A stretch of 64,000 nt of DNA from NCBI RefSeq assembly GCF_964204645.1, contig NC_134025.1, forward strand, positions 5,833,001 through 5,897,000, read 5' to 3'. The translations under genes were made by a program, and so were the position numbers. The notes beneath the pieces were generated by a model. It saw only the letters and a list, made by a program, of their open reading frames with translations. It was not told the origin of the DNA and did not search any database. Below are positions 1-15,000 of the stretch, piece by piece (positions within the stretch are counted from its first letter, which is position 1; each line of letters starts with the position of its first letter). This DNA is from Tubulanus polymorphus. Taxonomy: Eukaryota > Nemertea > Palaeonemertea > Tubulaniformes > Tubulanidae.

Positions 1-3000
1 AGAGGTATGGAGGAAGCTGTAGAAATTATGGCACTGAAAATCAATGTTCTGATATACAAAGTATATGTACCCGCTCTGCATGGTCCTGTTGGTAAAGCTA
101 AACCAGGTGTTTCACAGTATTCGCCTGCAGCACAAGGCAAACAGTCACTAAGTTGTGCGCGATGCGATATGTTATTGTATGTTCCAGGAGGGCACGGGAA
201 TTCTGTTGAATATTTCGTACTCTCCGGACAATAAAATCCTGTCAGAAAAAAATTGTAGAAAATATTTGAAGAAACAATGACATCTGAACAGAATCAAACA
301 AAACGAATCAATTCCAACGATTTTTAAAATCACCAACCTTCAGGGCACGCTGTGTTGTTATATAGCACAACAGGATCCATAGTATTGTCGCAGTAATATC
401 CCAGAGGACAGTTCTTACACGATGCTTGTCCTACTTCATCTTGATATGATCCAGATAAACAACGCAATGGTTGTGAACTTCCAGCCGGACAATAATGACC
501 TGAATGTGTTTCATTGCAAATTAAGTTAATTGGGCCCAAAAGAAGGAAGGGTGCTAAACATGGCAATTGAATCCGTTACCGATATTGATATTAATCATAC
601 CTAATGAACAGTTGTATTCTGAAGGATTTGGACTAGCTTGCCCACCGGGGCAATAATAACCAGCACTACAGAGACCAGTTGGTACACCATTTAGAGATCC
701 TGCACAGTAAGAGCCTGGCAAACACGGCTCACAATCCAGTAGTCCTTTATTACCGGTTGAGTTTACAAAGGTTCCAGGTCCACATGGCCGAGCTGATGCG
801 CTGGCTAGCGGGCAGAATGTTCCAACCGGACAGATATCACCTGAAATTCATGTATTGATTTGTAGTTAACTCAATGTAAAGATACCGGTATCTACATTCA
901 AATAATGTCATTTTTAATGCTTCTATACAACTTACCTGTAATATTTCCATCACGAGGATTGGGAATTTTAGCTCCAGACCTACAATAATATCCGCTATCA
1001 CACACTCCAGAAACCTTAGATAGGTAATCACTTGCACAATACAAGCCCGGTGTACATGGAGTTGGATGAGAAGAGCCGACAGGACAGAACGTTCCCGCCA
1101 AACAATAGCTTCCCCACGTTTTGTTAACTGGATTGCTCGATGTTGCTCCGGTCGTACAGTAATATCCCCCATCACACGGGCCAGTTGGTGCATCTAATGC
1201 TGCCCTATCACAATAATAACCCCCTGAAAATAATAACAGCAGAAAGGATTTTGATTTTGACCATTTTGAGAAATTCCCAATGTCAAATGATCACTTAAAG
1301 AGATTCCTTACTAATCAGCTATTGAATACAACTAGTACAAACCTGGACAATCGAGACAATCATGAGGAGCAGTACGCATAGTGAGATTGTTGTACGTTCC
1401 AGCAGGGCATGGATTTTGATTGATCGATTTTGTGTTCAAGGGACAGTAGTATCCAGGAGGACATTCATAAGGAGTATAGCTACTGCTTCCTGATGGGCAA
1501 TAATAACCTATACAATGAAAATAGAGCGATTACCACAGATCATTAAATCATAGCTAACATTCAATTCAATTTTGGATTTTTAACTAATATACTTTACCTG
1601 CAGGGCAATCTTTGCAAGCAGCTAAACCCTGTACATCGGCATAGGAACCATTTTCGCATGGTATGGGATTGGTGCTTGCCAAACCACCGGGACAATAATG
1701 CCCGATTGGGCAAATTCCACCATAGCCACGTTGGTTATAATTATAACATGTGCTATTATAGGGCAGAGATGTATCATTCCCTGGTGGATAATTGCGATCG
1801 ACACCATATGCACACCAGTGACCAGGGGCACAGTCTCCTGAGAACAGAATGAAAACAGTGCAAGGAAAAGTGTCATCTGTGATTGCATAAGTGAATTATT
1901 CATTTCATTCTAATATTGGATATCTTGGATTTGTAGCTATAAAGAATACCTGCAGGATTTGCAAGATGTTCGGAGTCACAGTATTTTCCAGCGGGGCATG
2001 GTTTACACTGACTAACATCAGATAATTCAAGCTGGTCGCTGTAAGTACCACGTGGGCAGGATTTCCAGTCTTTTCCAGTACCGCTAGGACAATAATACCC
2101 GGCCGGACAACTAACAGATTGACCTTGATATATACAATAGAATCCAGCTGGACAATCGTAGCACATAGGGGCATGAGTATGATTCACCTAGAAAAATATG
2201 TCAAAATATTAATAATATTAGAAAATATGAAAGGTACTTTAGCAGGTCTCATCTCCGGAAAAAAATTACTCACATGACTGTTATTTCTACAAGGTATAGG
2301 CTGAGCAGTGCCTCCTGGGCAGAAGAAACCGATAGGGCAGTATGTTGAGGGTGGATCCTTTCGAGCAGACCCTTCAGGGCAGTAATATCCTGGATCACAA
2401 AATCCAGTAGGTTGCGTCAAGCCTGGCGTAGCACAATAACTTCCACCCGGACATAGAAGACAGTCAGTTACATTTTTCAATCCTGTTTCATTCGACCAAC
2501 GTCCTGTAAATATTAAGAAGAAAATTTAAAAAGCGTATGTAATAACAAAATCAACAAATCAACAAAATATTCTTTCAGGTATACCTTCAGGACAAGGAGT
2601 AGGCAAAAAAGTGCCCTCCTTACAGTATGATCCTTCAGGACAGATGATAAAATCTGGCTTAGTGGCTTGTATGGGACAGTAATAACCTTCCAAGCATAAT
2701 CCACTGGGTGCTGTCAGATTCATTTCTCCACAATAATAACCTGAGAAGAGAATGAAAACGAATTATCAAATAGCAATATACGCATGATCTTGAAAACACT
2801 GGATAAAAGAATTTTGACTGACCTTGTGTACAATTCAAACATTGATCAACACTCGTTAATCGAACATTACTAGAAAACGTTCCTATTGGGCATTTCTGAG
2901 GTTCACTAGACATTTCTGGACAGTAAAATCCGGCTGGACATTCATTAGCATCAGCACCTTGTGTTGGGGTGCCACTCTGTGCACCGCCTCGACAGTAAAA

Positions 3001-6000
3001 CCTGAAGATTGAAAAGCACAGTATAAGTTCATGTCAAATAACTGACAAATTTTCAGTTGTTTTATCTTACCCAGCATTGCATAATTTCCAGTAGGTAGTT
3101 TGAGCTACCTGATCACAGAAAAATCCTCCTGGACATTGAAGACAATCAGTGACAGCATGAAGACCTGTATAGTTACTGTATGTACCAGCCGGGCATCCAT
3201 ATTCAGTAGCAAACTTTGTACCATTCGGACAATAATGACCTTAAAAGCAGGAAAAATCTTAATGCTGTGCAATGGAGGGTTGATAGAAGCAGCAAAATGA
3301 AGTAGGAGTCTCAATCTTACCCTCCGGGCAAATGGTATCATTGTAAAGAACAACAGGATTCATTGTATTGTCACAATAGTATCCTGATGGGCATAATTTA
3401 CATGTGCTTTTTGCTGTTTCATCTTGATAATACCCAGACGAACAACGGATTGCTTCATAACTACCAACTGCACAGTAGTGACCTATAAGAATGTGGGGTA
3501 CCATGCATAAGGTGAACCATGTAATGTGTAATGTGTAAAACACTGGTTTCTTACCAAATCAAGTGATATACATGCGTGACTATAAAATTACTGACACAAA
3601 CATACATTTCTTGCGCAGTGCTGACAAAAATGTGACTTGAATTGAGTCTAAAAGGTTTCTAAAATTTTACGTAATTACCTTGAGGGCATGGATGATCATT
3701 TGGACTGGACACATTCATTCCGGGTGGACAGAAATATCCAGCATCGCAAGGTCCAGTGGGATTGATATTTCCAAAGCCGGAACAGTAATTTCCCTGCGTA
3801 CATTCTAAACAGTCGGACTCATTTCTGCCACCAGTCACATTCAAGAATGTTCCGGGCGGACATAAAGTTCCACTGGCGCTTCCTTCAGGGCAGTATCTAC
3901 CCTTCGGACAAAGATTTCCTTAAAGATTCAAATAAATCTCAATAACACCTGAACGCAGAGTCAAAATTAGAATGAAGATTAGACCAGACTAGCTAATTTT
4001 ATTTTTACATATATGTAACCAATTGAAACTGGTCATAGAGTTGGTCACTTTCTAGGCTTAACTAGAAACAGGATAAAACCATGGATTTGACATAAATCCC
4101 ATTTATTGATACTATATGAAACATGCGATAGTAAATTAAGATTACCTTGTACATTGTCAGTAGGTGTTGCGGTAAGTGACCCGAGGTTACAATAATATCC
4201 AGCATTACAGTAACCAGATGTAGAATACAACTGTGATCGGGAGCAATAATGTCCAGGTGTACATTTGATTTGATCTGAACTCCCTTCTGGGCAGAAATAA
4301 CCAGGCTGGCATTCACTGCCTTGACTGACTACACTCGGCTGTGAGACAACAGCTCCACCTATGCAGTAATACCCAGCGGAACAAGGACCAGATGGACTAG
4401 TTAAGCCTGGCATTTCACAATACGACCTTCAAAGAGATAGACAAATAGATCTTACTACTTTACCTAAATACACAACAATCACTAAATGTTAAACTAAATA
4501 AACATCTGCAATGCAAAACTTACCCCGGCGAGCAATCTTTACAGAAAGTATCGTCTAATGCACCAGTGATATTGTTAAATTTTCCAGCTGGGCAAGGATG
4601 CTGATCAGCTCTTTCCGTTCGTTCTAAACAGAAATGACCTCCTGGGCATGGAAATGGCTCAGCGGTACCCAGGGGACAATATGCACCTGGAGGACAGTAC
4701 TGACATTCCTTTTGACCAGTTCTATTCTGATAAAAGCCCATGGCGCATGCTAAGGGTACTGCCGTTTGTGGTGGGCAATAAAAACCTGAAAAGTTTTCAT
4801 AGTATTTCATGATTAATTATAGACATTTAAATCAATCCCTTATGAATGTTACAATAAATACCAATTTAATACCTTTTGGACAGATATCTCCATATGATTT
4901 GTTCAAAGGTGTAGCTTCAATTGAGCCACCGCTGCAGAAATATCCTTCACTACAATCAAATGAAGTGACAACACCATCCTTTTTAACATCACTGGTATCA
5001 GTCATATTCGTGTAAGGACAATATTTTCCACCAGGGCAATCAGTGCAGTTATTGATGTCCCCATATCCCCGTGAAAATCTGAAATAATTATTGTAATTTT
5101 TTAATATTCTACTTAAACATGTCTGTATTGGATCTAAAGATTATACTAAATATTGTCAAACTCACCCGAATGTGCCCATTGGACAAGGTATTGGAGCCAC
5201 ACTGCTTAAAGGACAGTAATAACCACGAGGACAGATGCCATAATTATCGTTATCCGTATTAGGAGGCATTGGGCTAACAGCTAATGTTTTGGCCCAATAT
5301 CCAGGAGAAATAGGACCAGTCACATTCCCCTGCCCTAGAAATATAACAAAAGAGAATCATAGGTAAGTAGGCGAATAAATGAAAATCTTTTTGTCCCTTC
5401 AAAGTAATGATGACTTTTGCCTAATAAACATACCAGTCGTTGAACAATAATATCCACCATCACAATCAGAACAATCTGAAATTATCACTAATCCAGAACG
5501 TGGACCGTACGTTCCGATAGGACACGCTTTAGGGAACTTAAGTGGAATCAGATCGGTACTAGCTGGACAATAATAGCCTGAAAGATAAACACATGTAAAA
5601 GTGGAATAATCTAAGATCAATGTTTGAAATTATGAAATGTAAAAGATGTTTTTAATTACCTTGTGGACATAACAAAGGTTCTTGTCCAACATAGCAGACA
5701 TAACCTCCGGGACATAGTTCACATTTAACCATTCCAGTGGAGTTAGCGTGGTATCCAGCTAGGCAGTCCCTCGGCTGATTACCAGCCTCGCAGTATTTGA
5801 AACGAGGACAAATATCGCCAGTTGAATTCAATGGATTAGGAACGACGGATCCTTCTGTACAGTAGTATCCAGGATCACATATACCTATTATTTGATATAA
5901 CATGGAAAATTAGTGAAAACATTTATTTTTTCACTCAGTGCTGCTGCATGTCTATTTCATTCAGGAATGACCACTCTGTATTTTCAGTTCGTAAGACATA

Positions 6001-9000
6001 GTTATACCTGTTGGGGAAACAAGTCCAGTGGTGTTACAATAATGTCCGGATAAACATGGCTGACACGCCGAGCTTTCAGATACTCCTCGGTAGTTAGGGT
6101 TGAATGTACCACGAGGGCAAGGAACCATAGACGTTGTTCCTGAAGGGCAGTAGTAACCAGGCTGACACTGATCACCCCAAAGTATGATAATTTTGTCGCC
6201 TGTAGTATCATTGTTATAGATTGGATCATCATGAAGAGCGCTTCCATAACAAATATGACCAGCTTTACAATCTCCAGTAGGTTGCGTAGCACCTTTACTC
6301 TGACAATACATTCCTGGTGGACAAGGGGCACAAGAATCATTTGACTTAGCGTGTGTTCTGAAATAAAGACAACAAATTATGTGAATTTCATAAAAATCTG
6401 TTTCTTTCATCTTCATGTAATGAATAAAATTAACTCACTCATTCGAGAATGTTCCTTCAGGACAATCCAGCGGAACATAGCTACCATTGACACAGAATTT
6501 TCCAGCTGGGCAGGCAACACGGTCCGTCATATTTTTTTCTGGACAATAGAATCCAGGGTCACAGACGAGACACTCTGATGCACGATCATAAGGCATATAC
6601 GTAGCAATTGAACATTCAGTTGGAGATATAGATCCATTTCCAGAAAATGAACCTGAATCAAAAATCATTTTTTCGAAAATTCAAGATTTAAAACAATGAG
6701 AAAGTTAAATGTGAATGAATGCAGTAGCACATCAGCATACCTGGTGGTGTGACATGTTGTCTTGGTGTTTTGGCTCCACCAGTGCAGTAATATCCACCCC
6801 AACAAAGGCCAGTAGGTTCCCCTCCAGCAACAGCTGAACAATAATAACCTGCATCACATTCAAAACAATCGTAGTGGTTCACTGCTCCAGATACATTACT
6901 ATAGGTACCAGGTGGACATGGCTTAGCTTCATAAGATCCTGTAAATTTCAATCAAATTCATGTTAATTATTTATCAATAAACAAGATATTCAATACATTT
7001 TTCTTGATAAAGAAAACCTGGTAATAACTTACCAAGAGTACAGTAACCACCAGCAGGACAAACAGCTCCGGTGACACCATCTGTGGGACCAGATGTCATC
7101 GCTCCAAGGACGCAAATAAATCCTGGATCACATGGAGCTCGGGGGGTCAGCAAACCAGGAGTATCACAGTACCATCCTGGGGTACATAGTGGGCATTCTT
7201 CAAGTTTTTCTAATCCTGTTCAAAAATGCACAATACGTCATATCTGCCCATTTGGAAATCATTAAAACATAAGATAGGCTTTTAGATATAAATGTATGTT
7301 GAATGATGGCTCTACTCACTTGACACATTTCCATAACGACCCATCGGGCAAGGAGTGGGTTGTGATGCACCGGTAGGACAGTAAGATCCTCGGGGGCAAT
7401 CTATAGGTTGATTGGTACCTTGTGGACAATACGAACGACTGGGACAAGTTTCACAATCAGATACTGCCTGTGTTCCAGTCACATTTGTATATGTTCCATC
7501 AGGACAAGCGACCTTAAAAAAAATACATTCAGTTAGATAGCTACATGCATAGTCTATAAAAGAACGAATAAATATGATAAATACCATCAAAGGTTTGATT
7601 GTACAATGTACGTACCTGGCGTGGACCATAGGAACCAATTTGTGGAGGAGAGCTTCCATAGACATTTGAAAACGGACTTGGACAGTAGAAACCTTGATCG
7701 CATGGCCCGGATACGACAAACACACCTTCAACACAGTATGATCCAGCAGGACACGGGAGACAGTCAGTTACTGCTGATTTTCCTACTAATTCATTAATCG
7801 TACCAACAGGACAGTTCAATTCCGCAACAGTGGCTACAATTAGAAATGAGAATCATAAAAATGTGCCAGGGGTGTGGATATAAAAACATGACTGTCCTCC
7901 ATTAACAACATTGAAAAAGTTTTAGATCTTTTATACCTTCAGGACAGTATTTCCCTTTTGAACAATCCGTAGCTTGAGAAAGAGCTGATAACCTTCCAGC
8001 ACAGTATTTTCCAGGTGGACATCTTTTTGTAGATTTCATCGCAGTTTCTCCAGTTGCATCATCATCGCAGTAATATCCCGGTGGGCAATCCAAGCACTCA
8101 TATTGACCTAGCTTTGAATATTTTCCTTTCCCGCATGCTGATGGATATACTGTTCCCTTCGTGCAGAAATATCCTTCTGTGCATGGCAAACACTCAAACT
8201 GTCTTTTCGCTGGATCTCCGGGACCGATCAGCGAACCATTCGTTGCAACACCATATGGCATATACGTTCCCGCAGCGCATTCTACAGGACTTGGCACTGC
8301 GTATTCACAATAATTTCCTACAAAAAACAATTGTTAGAACAATAAGGAACAACGTTAACGCCAGTTTATAGAATTAAAACTCAAAAAAATAATTGATCAA
8401 TATACCCTTTTACTAACCTTGAGTACACTGTTTACATTGATCTTGACGCTGAATACCGAGTACATCATTATATGTGCCATTCTGGCAGCCGAATTGAGTG
8501 GGAAATTTTGTACTTTGGGGGCAATAGTGACCACGGGGACACAGTCCACTTTCAGCAGGCTGGCCACCTAAATGAACCATATATGTATGAAGTTAATTGA
8601 ACAATACACTTTATTCATTAGGTTTACTATTGACACGAGTATCTTGATAATTTACCTAAACAGTAATAGTTCGCAGTACACGGTGTACATTCAGATGCAT
8701 CAGTTAGGCTAGACGAAGGTGTGAATGATCCAGCTGGACAAGGATAACGATCTGGAGCTGGAGTCTGTAAAGGACAATAATGACCAGGGGCACATGGCTG
8801 TGGTGTCGGCGGAACTGTTACACCTAGAAATAAATTTTCACAAAGTTACAAGATACCGAAGAAATAGGAAAATTGACGAGATATGAAATGAAGGTACCGG
8901 TAAATAGCTAACCTGTTCCCCAGCTACAATATTTCCCCTTTGGACAAGGGTCACACTCATCAGCTGATGTCAAATTCGTGTTGCCAGTTAATGTGCCTGG

Positions 9001-12000
9001 TAAACACGGCTTCTCATCCGGTGTTATTGTTCCTTTCGGACAGTAATGACCTTCATTGCAAGGTGTCGTCACTTCCCACTGTCCCGCTACAGGACACGCA
9101 AATCCAGCATCACACGATCGACAGTTCAATTCATGTCCAGACTTTGTATCCGGATTGTACGTTCCTGGTGGACACGGTATAGGTGAAACTGATGGCTTAG
9201 ACTTGGTGCCCGCCGGGCAATAATGACCTCGCGTACAATCCAAACAGTCAGATGACTCTGTTCAGGATAAACATAAGAATATTACATAGATACACAATAC
9301 AGAATATTCCATGTAATCCACAAAAGTTTAGACAATACAACTTACTAGTGATTCCTTGGGTACTGCTGTACGTTCCAATAGGGCATGCATTTATTGTTCC
9401 TGAACCTTGATTTTGTCCACACCAGAATCCAGCTGGACAGTCATTATTTGTACCAGATGAACCACTTGGACAGAATTTGCCTTCTGGACATGATAAACAG
9501 TCACCTTCAACAGTTGCCATTTCGTTTGGATTGTAAGATCCAGCTGGACACGGAAAGGCTGTTCCCGATGGTGTTCCCGCTAAACAAAAGTATCCTTTTG
9601 GACACTTATTAGGCAAATATTCATATGATGCAGGACCAGGACAGAAGTAACCTATGTTTTGATAAATGAAAATGGAAAATATCAATTGTTAAAAGACCAT
9701 TTCTTTGAAGAATATGGTATAAAATCCTATCTTCAAAAATATCAGTTAAACATAAAAACAAAATCTTATTTGTATACAAAGACTATTGGTATCAATTTTT
9801 CAATTACCTGCGGGACAAGTAGTACATGAAGAACCACTGGTTGAGCCATTTCTTGGATTATATGTTCCAGCAGGGCATGCGTGGAAATCTTTACCATCAC
9901 ACCAACCGCCCTTATCACATATAAAGGCTGCAGGGGTGCTGGTCGTCGAAGCTGATGGACAACGATAACCTTTTTCACATGGTGCGCAAGCCTGCGCTCG
10001 TCCCGTGGAAAATGTTCCAGGTAAACATTCAGCCTTCCTTGAAGCTAGAAAATATTAGGAAAGATCTTTTTATTATTTTCGATTCCGATGGAGTTTAATT
10101 TTGTCTCTCCTCAGAAATATTACCTTCAGCGGAAGGACAGTACCATCCAGGCTCACATGCTGTGCAATTCGTCATCTTTGCTTCACTGTATGTGCCTGGT
10201 GCACAACGGTAAGGACCAGATCTAGCTGATGGGCATTCAAAACCTTCGGAACATGCTGTACATATATCTTGACTACCATATGAATAGTAACCAGCTTGAC
10301 AAGCGACCCTATAAAGAAATATTTACGATGATGATAATTTGGCTTGTATTGTTGATCTTATTGTTATGGTGAGCCAATGAACCATTACCTGCTATCAGTA
10401 TCAACAGCAGCACATTCAAAACCAGGAGGACATGGTGTACAACTTGTTTGGTTACCAACTGAGAATGTTCCCTTTGTACAAGGAACTAACGTTTCAGAAT
10501 TTGTTAGTGGACAGGCCACCCCAGCAGGACAGTAAGTACATGCCGATTGGCCCTCAGATGCATACGTTCCAGGTTTACATTCAATCATATCAGCTCCTGA
10601 TGAAGTTGGACATGCATAACCAGCAGGACATGTAATACATGATGTAGATCCTAAAATGATTCATGATTCATGATTAAGTGTCTGGACAGTATGCAAAGCA
10701 AATCGAACATATCAATGAATTCTTTACCAGTAAGTGTATATTGTCCCAAAGAGCATTGTTTAATTCCTGATCCATCTTTACTGGGACACACTGATCCAGC
10801 AGCACAGGGAGTGCAAGAAACAGCATTACCAGTAGAATATGTACCATCAGGACAAGTGAGGACTAGCGCTTGGCTGCAAACAACAAATTAATGATGAATG
10901 GATGAGTGGTGTAGAGCAAATCATAAATCTTTTGCGAATGACACAAAGTTTCTGTAAAAGTTTTTTTTCATGCTTACTCAATTTCGGGGCAATATTTTCC
11001 AGCTGGACATGGGGTACACGTAGTTTGACCATCAATTGAATATGTTCCGGGCGAGCAAGGTGTATTGGTACTGATTTTGTCAACCGATGGACAAGCTTTT
11101 CCAGCTGGACAAATCGAACATGCAGTTTGTCCACTCAAACTCTGATAGCCTAAAGAATATGCAAGGATAATGAAAATGAATCCTTACAGGCATCACATTA
11201 AATAAATGCTTGGCAGTAAGACAGCTTTGAATTCATTTAGAATTTTCATATTACCTGTGGGACATGGTACAGCAGCTTGACCTTTATCAGGACATTTGCT
11301 TCCAGCCGGGCATGTTACACAGCTAGTAGCTGTACGGTCAATATTGTATGTTCCACTTGCACATGGAATTGGTTCCGACCCAATATTTTGACAAGTTGAC
11401 CCTAGGTAGTTAATAAACTTATCCATAAGTTATCTCCTCATAACAAATGTAAAGAGTAAAATATCTCCAATGTAATTTGGTCATTCAGCAGTCCTTATCT
11501 CTTATTTTATAAACTTACCCAGAGGACATGGATCGCATACTGAGCTATTTCCGAGAGAATATGTTCCTGGAGCACAGGTTAGTACATTGATAGTATCTGG
11601 GCAGTATTTTCCAGGCGGACAGGGTATACAGCTAGATGCCCGAGTGCCTGAAGTTGAACCAGTTGGACACTGGATTTCTGCGGCTGCACCCTCAGGACAA
11701 TAATTACTGGCAGTACAACTCGTACAACTTGTCGCTGAAAAGCATAAAAATAGTTGGTACAGATGAATCGCAAAATGTAACTTCCATCATTCAAGTCTAA
11801 TCCTGAAACTTACATCCAGCAGCACTGTATTCTCCAGGGGAACATTTAACAGGCACAGCCGATGTACTGGCACATTTATAACCAGCAGGGCATAGTTGGC
11901 ATTGTGTCCATCCAGGTTTAGAGTAGTAATCTGTAAACATTGAAAAATTCATTTGCAACTACTATAGAACAACATTGATAAATTCATTTGTAACTACTAT

Positions 12001-15000
12001 AGAACAATGTGACTGATGTGAAATCTAATGCACATAAAATCTACTTACTAGCAGAACAGGCCTGCTTTGCCAACAATGTAGGGCAGGAATATCCTGCAGG
12101 ACATGTTGTACACACAGCATCTCCTTCCAAGGCATATGTCCCAGGCAAACAACTTGTAGGATCAGTTCTTCGAAGTGAAAATAAATACAGCTTGATTATT
12201 CATAATTTATTAAATGGAAGTTATTTTTTCTAATGAACAATGAAACACTTACGTCGGATCAGTACATTTAACCCCAGCCGGACATGGATAACATGAGTCC
12301 TGAATTCCTTTAGTAATTTCATCTGAAAATACAATCATTGTTAAGAACCAATCTAATATCCCCTTTCGATTTTAATTACATACGTGTAATGAAATTTCAA
12401 AAACTTACTGTTTGGACATTTTGTGCAGAGTATGGCTCTTCTTTTCGAAAAATAACCTCTTGCACAAGGCACAGGGTCTATAGCCTTATTTTTACACTGA
12501 CTACCAGCTGGACATTGATGACACTCAGTAGATTCTAAAAATTATTGATACGTACATTATATCCGAATGTTTGACGAAACACTTCTTTAATATACGTAAA
12601 TATGTACCGGGTATGTGGATTAGTAACGATCATTTTTATAGGTAGGACCATTTTTATAGGTATGTTATAAGTCATATTAGTCATGGTTGATTAATTAAAA
12701 CAGCATTTACACAATGTGAAAAGTGATATAATGACATACGTTCTTTACTGTAGTCACCAGATGCACATGGGGTACAGGTGGATACCCCAGCAGCACTGGC
12801 AGTACCAGCTGGACATGGTGTAGAACTGTTTCTATTTGGACAACCAAATCCTGCCGGGCACTGCGAACATTCAGTCTGACCTTGAAAAATAAATTTAGCA
12901 TCACACCTTCATTGAGCAGTTTAGAACCACAACTTCCCAGTCTAATCTGTTTAGTTATATTATGTGTTACATAAAAACACAATTAACCCATGTCATTAGA
13001 AACAAAATCTGAGATTTAGAAATCAAGAAATGCATCTAATACCAATCTTTTCACATTCATATTAATTAGTTGAAGGATGCATTTGATAGTTGGCTTTGAA
13101 ATTGAATACAATTCTGGATCTAAATCTTAAATTTTAGAACTTTTTTCATTTAGTTACATGTTCAAACATGTGCATTTAACTTTCACAATACCCACACAGC
13201 ACATAAAATTCAAAAAGGTGTATGATGTATTACAGGGCTTTCTAATGAAATGCAGATTCTATGTTCAATGATGAATTGAAGTCATTTGAGATTAAAAAAA
13301 TCAAATTGTTGTTTATGAGCCTCTTAGACAGCCCTGTAAACACACGGACATTGATGTGCTCAAAACAGTATCTGATGAAAACTCACTTGGATTCGCAGTA
13401 TAATATCCATCAGGACACAAAATAGGATCTGCAGCACCCTTACTAGGACATTTATAACCAGGCGGGCATGATGTACACTCTGAACTTCCTTCAGCTGCAT
13501 AGGTTCCTTTTCCACATTTAAGTGGAGTAGTTGTTCCACTCAAGGCACAAGATTTACCAGGTGGACAAGGCAAACAGCTTTCCGCACCGGATACACTGTA
13601 TGTACCAGGATTACATTTCTGTAATAAAGATTTTGAAGGTGGGAGACCTATGATAAAACCGGCAACTCAGTTACTGATCTTCTATCTCAACGAAACAGCT
13701 ACCTAGAATTACTTACCAAACACGCTTGTGAACTGGTACTTCTTAATTGCGAATTGTAACGACCATTAGCACATTTCGTTTTGGGATTTGAGAAACCAAG
13801 ACAGCTAGAATGATAAGACAAGATTGATATGGAATTCTTATTCAGATTTCTGTTTGAAGGCAATTTATCGCTGAAAATTGATTACCAAGTCGTTTGAAAA
13901 TTAATAAACGATGTATCTCTGCACGTATAATGAGATAAGGATTTAAAACAAAATACATGTATGCAATCACCCAAGAATCGGAACCACATCATTTTGTTTT
14001 AGAAACTCCAGAATCAGGCCCATACATCTTATCTGCTAACAAGAAACACGCACTAGACTATAAAAACATACAAAACTATATCATACAGAATTCATAAGTT
14101 TGTCAACAGAATTTGCAGGGGAATTTAATCTTTAGTGGGATATCGACCACTTGTTTATCAAACCCGCCAGGGAAATAAATACTGGTATATCAATGTGTGC
14201 AGACCTGATTGTGACCACAAAATGGTGAAACCACAGATTAGCATATCAAGGAACTCAAAAAACCGAAATCTATAAATTTCATTTCTTTTCTGAAGGCTGT
14301 TTTATTACAGGATACACTGATAACTTCATATTTAAAGACAACCACACTACATATACAAGGCGTATACACTCTCATGTCATACAGCTATCAAATCCTATGT
14401 CCACAATACTAAATTCTTAAATTATTAATGTTAATATCACACAATCGTTGAGTCAGACCTGAAGGTCTAATTAACTAATGCCAACATTCAGAAGAGGACT
14501 GGCAACATGAAGATTAAATTTTAAAACCTAACAGCGCTGATTGGCATAGCTAGGCCTATAATAGTCAACATTTGCTGAAAGAATGTTTACACAGTTTGAG
14601 TACTGCCTTAAGTCTTAAAGATAATGTAAAGATAAAGATATTAAACTAAAAGAAAATGTACTTTGCCTTAACAAATGCATGGGCGCGATTATATATGAAA
14701 TACTGAATGGCCCTGAACAATAAAACCAAGCTTATAATTTCTTTAAATTGTGCAAAGGTGTTTTTGCAGATTATGCAATCATAAATGAACAACATTGGTT
14801 GATAAAATAAGGTATAACCAACTTAGCTCCATGTATCATATCACTGTCATATTTCAGTATCCAAGCATCTGGAAAACTTTAATCAATCATTTGACTAATG
14901 AACATTATAAATCACGTATGCAGCAATGCCCCATGTATTTTTCAAAATGTGAATGTTTCCATCTGGATTAATCTGCTGTCGATGTTTTGGTTGTTTATTT

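Noticed and set aside
1-70. A further exon (number 47) of the giant gene at the very left edge
   Set aside because: Two possible acceptors exist, but one gives an immediate stop and the other lacks the expected cysteine motif. The edge cuts the evidence, so I do not call it.
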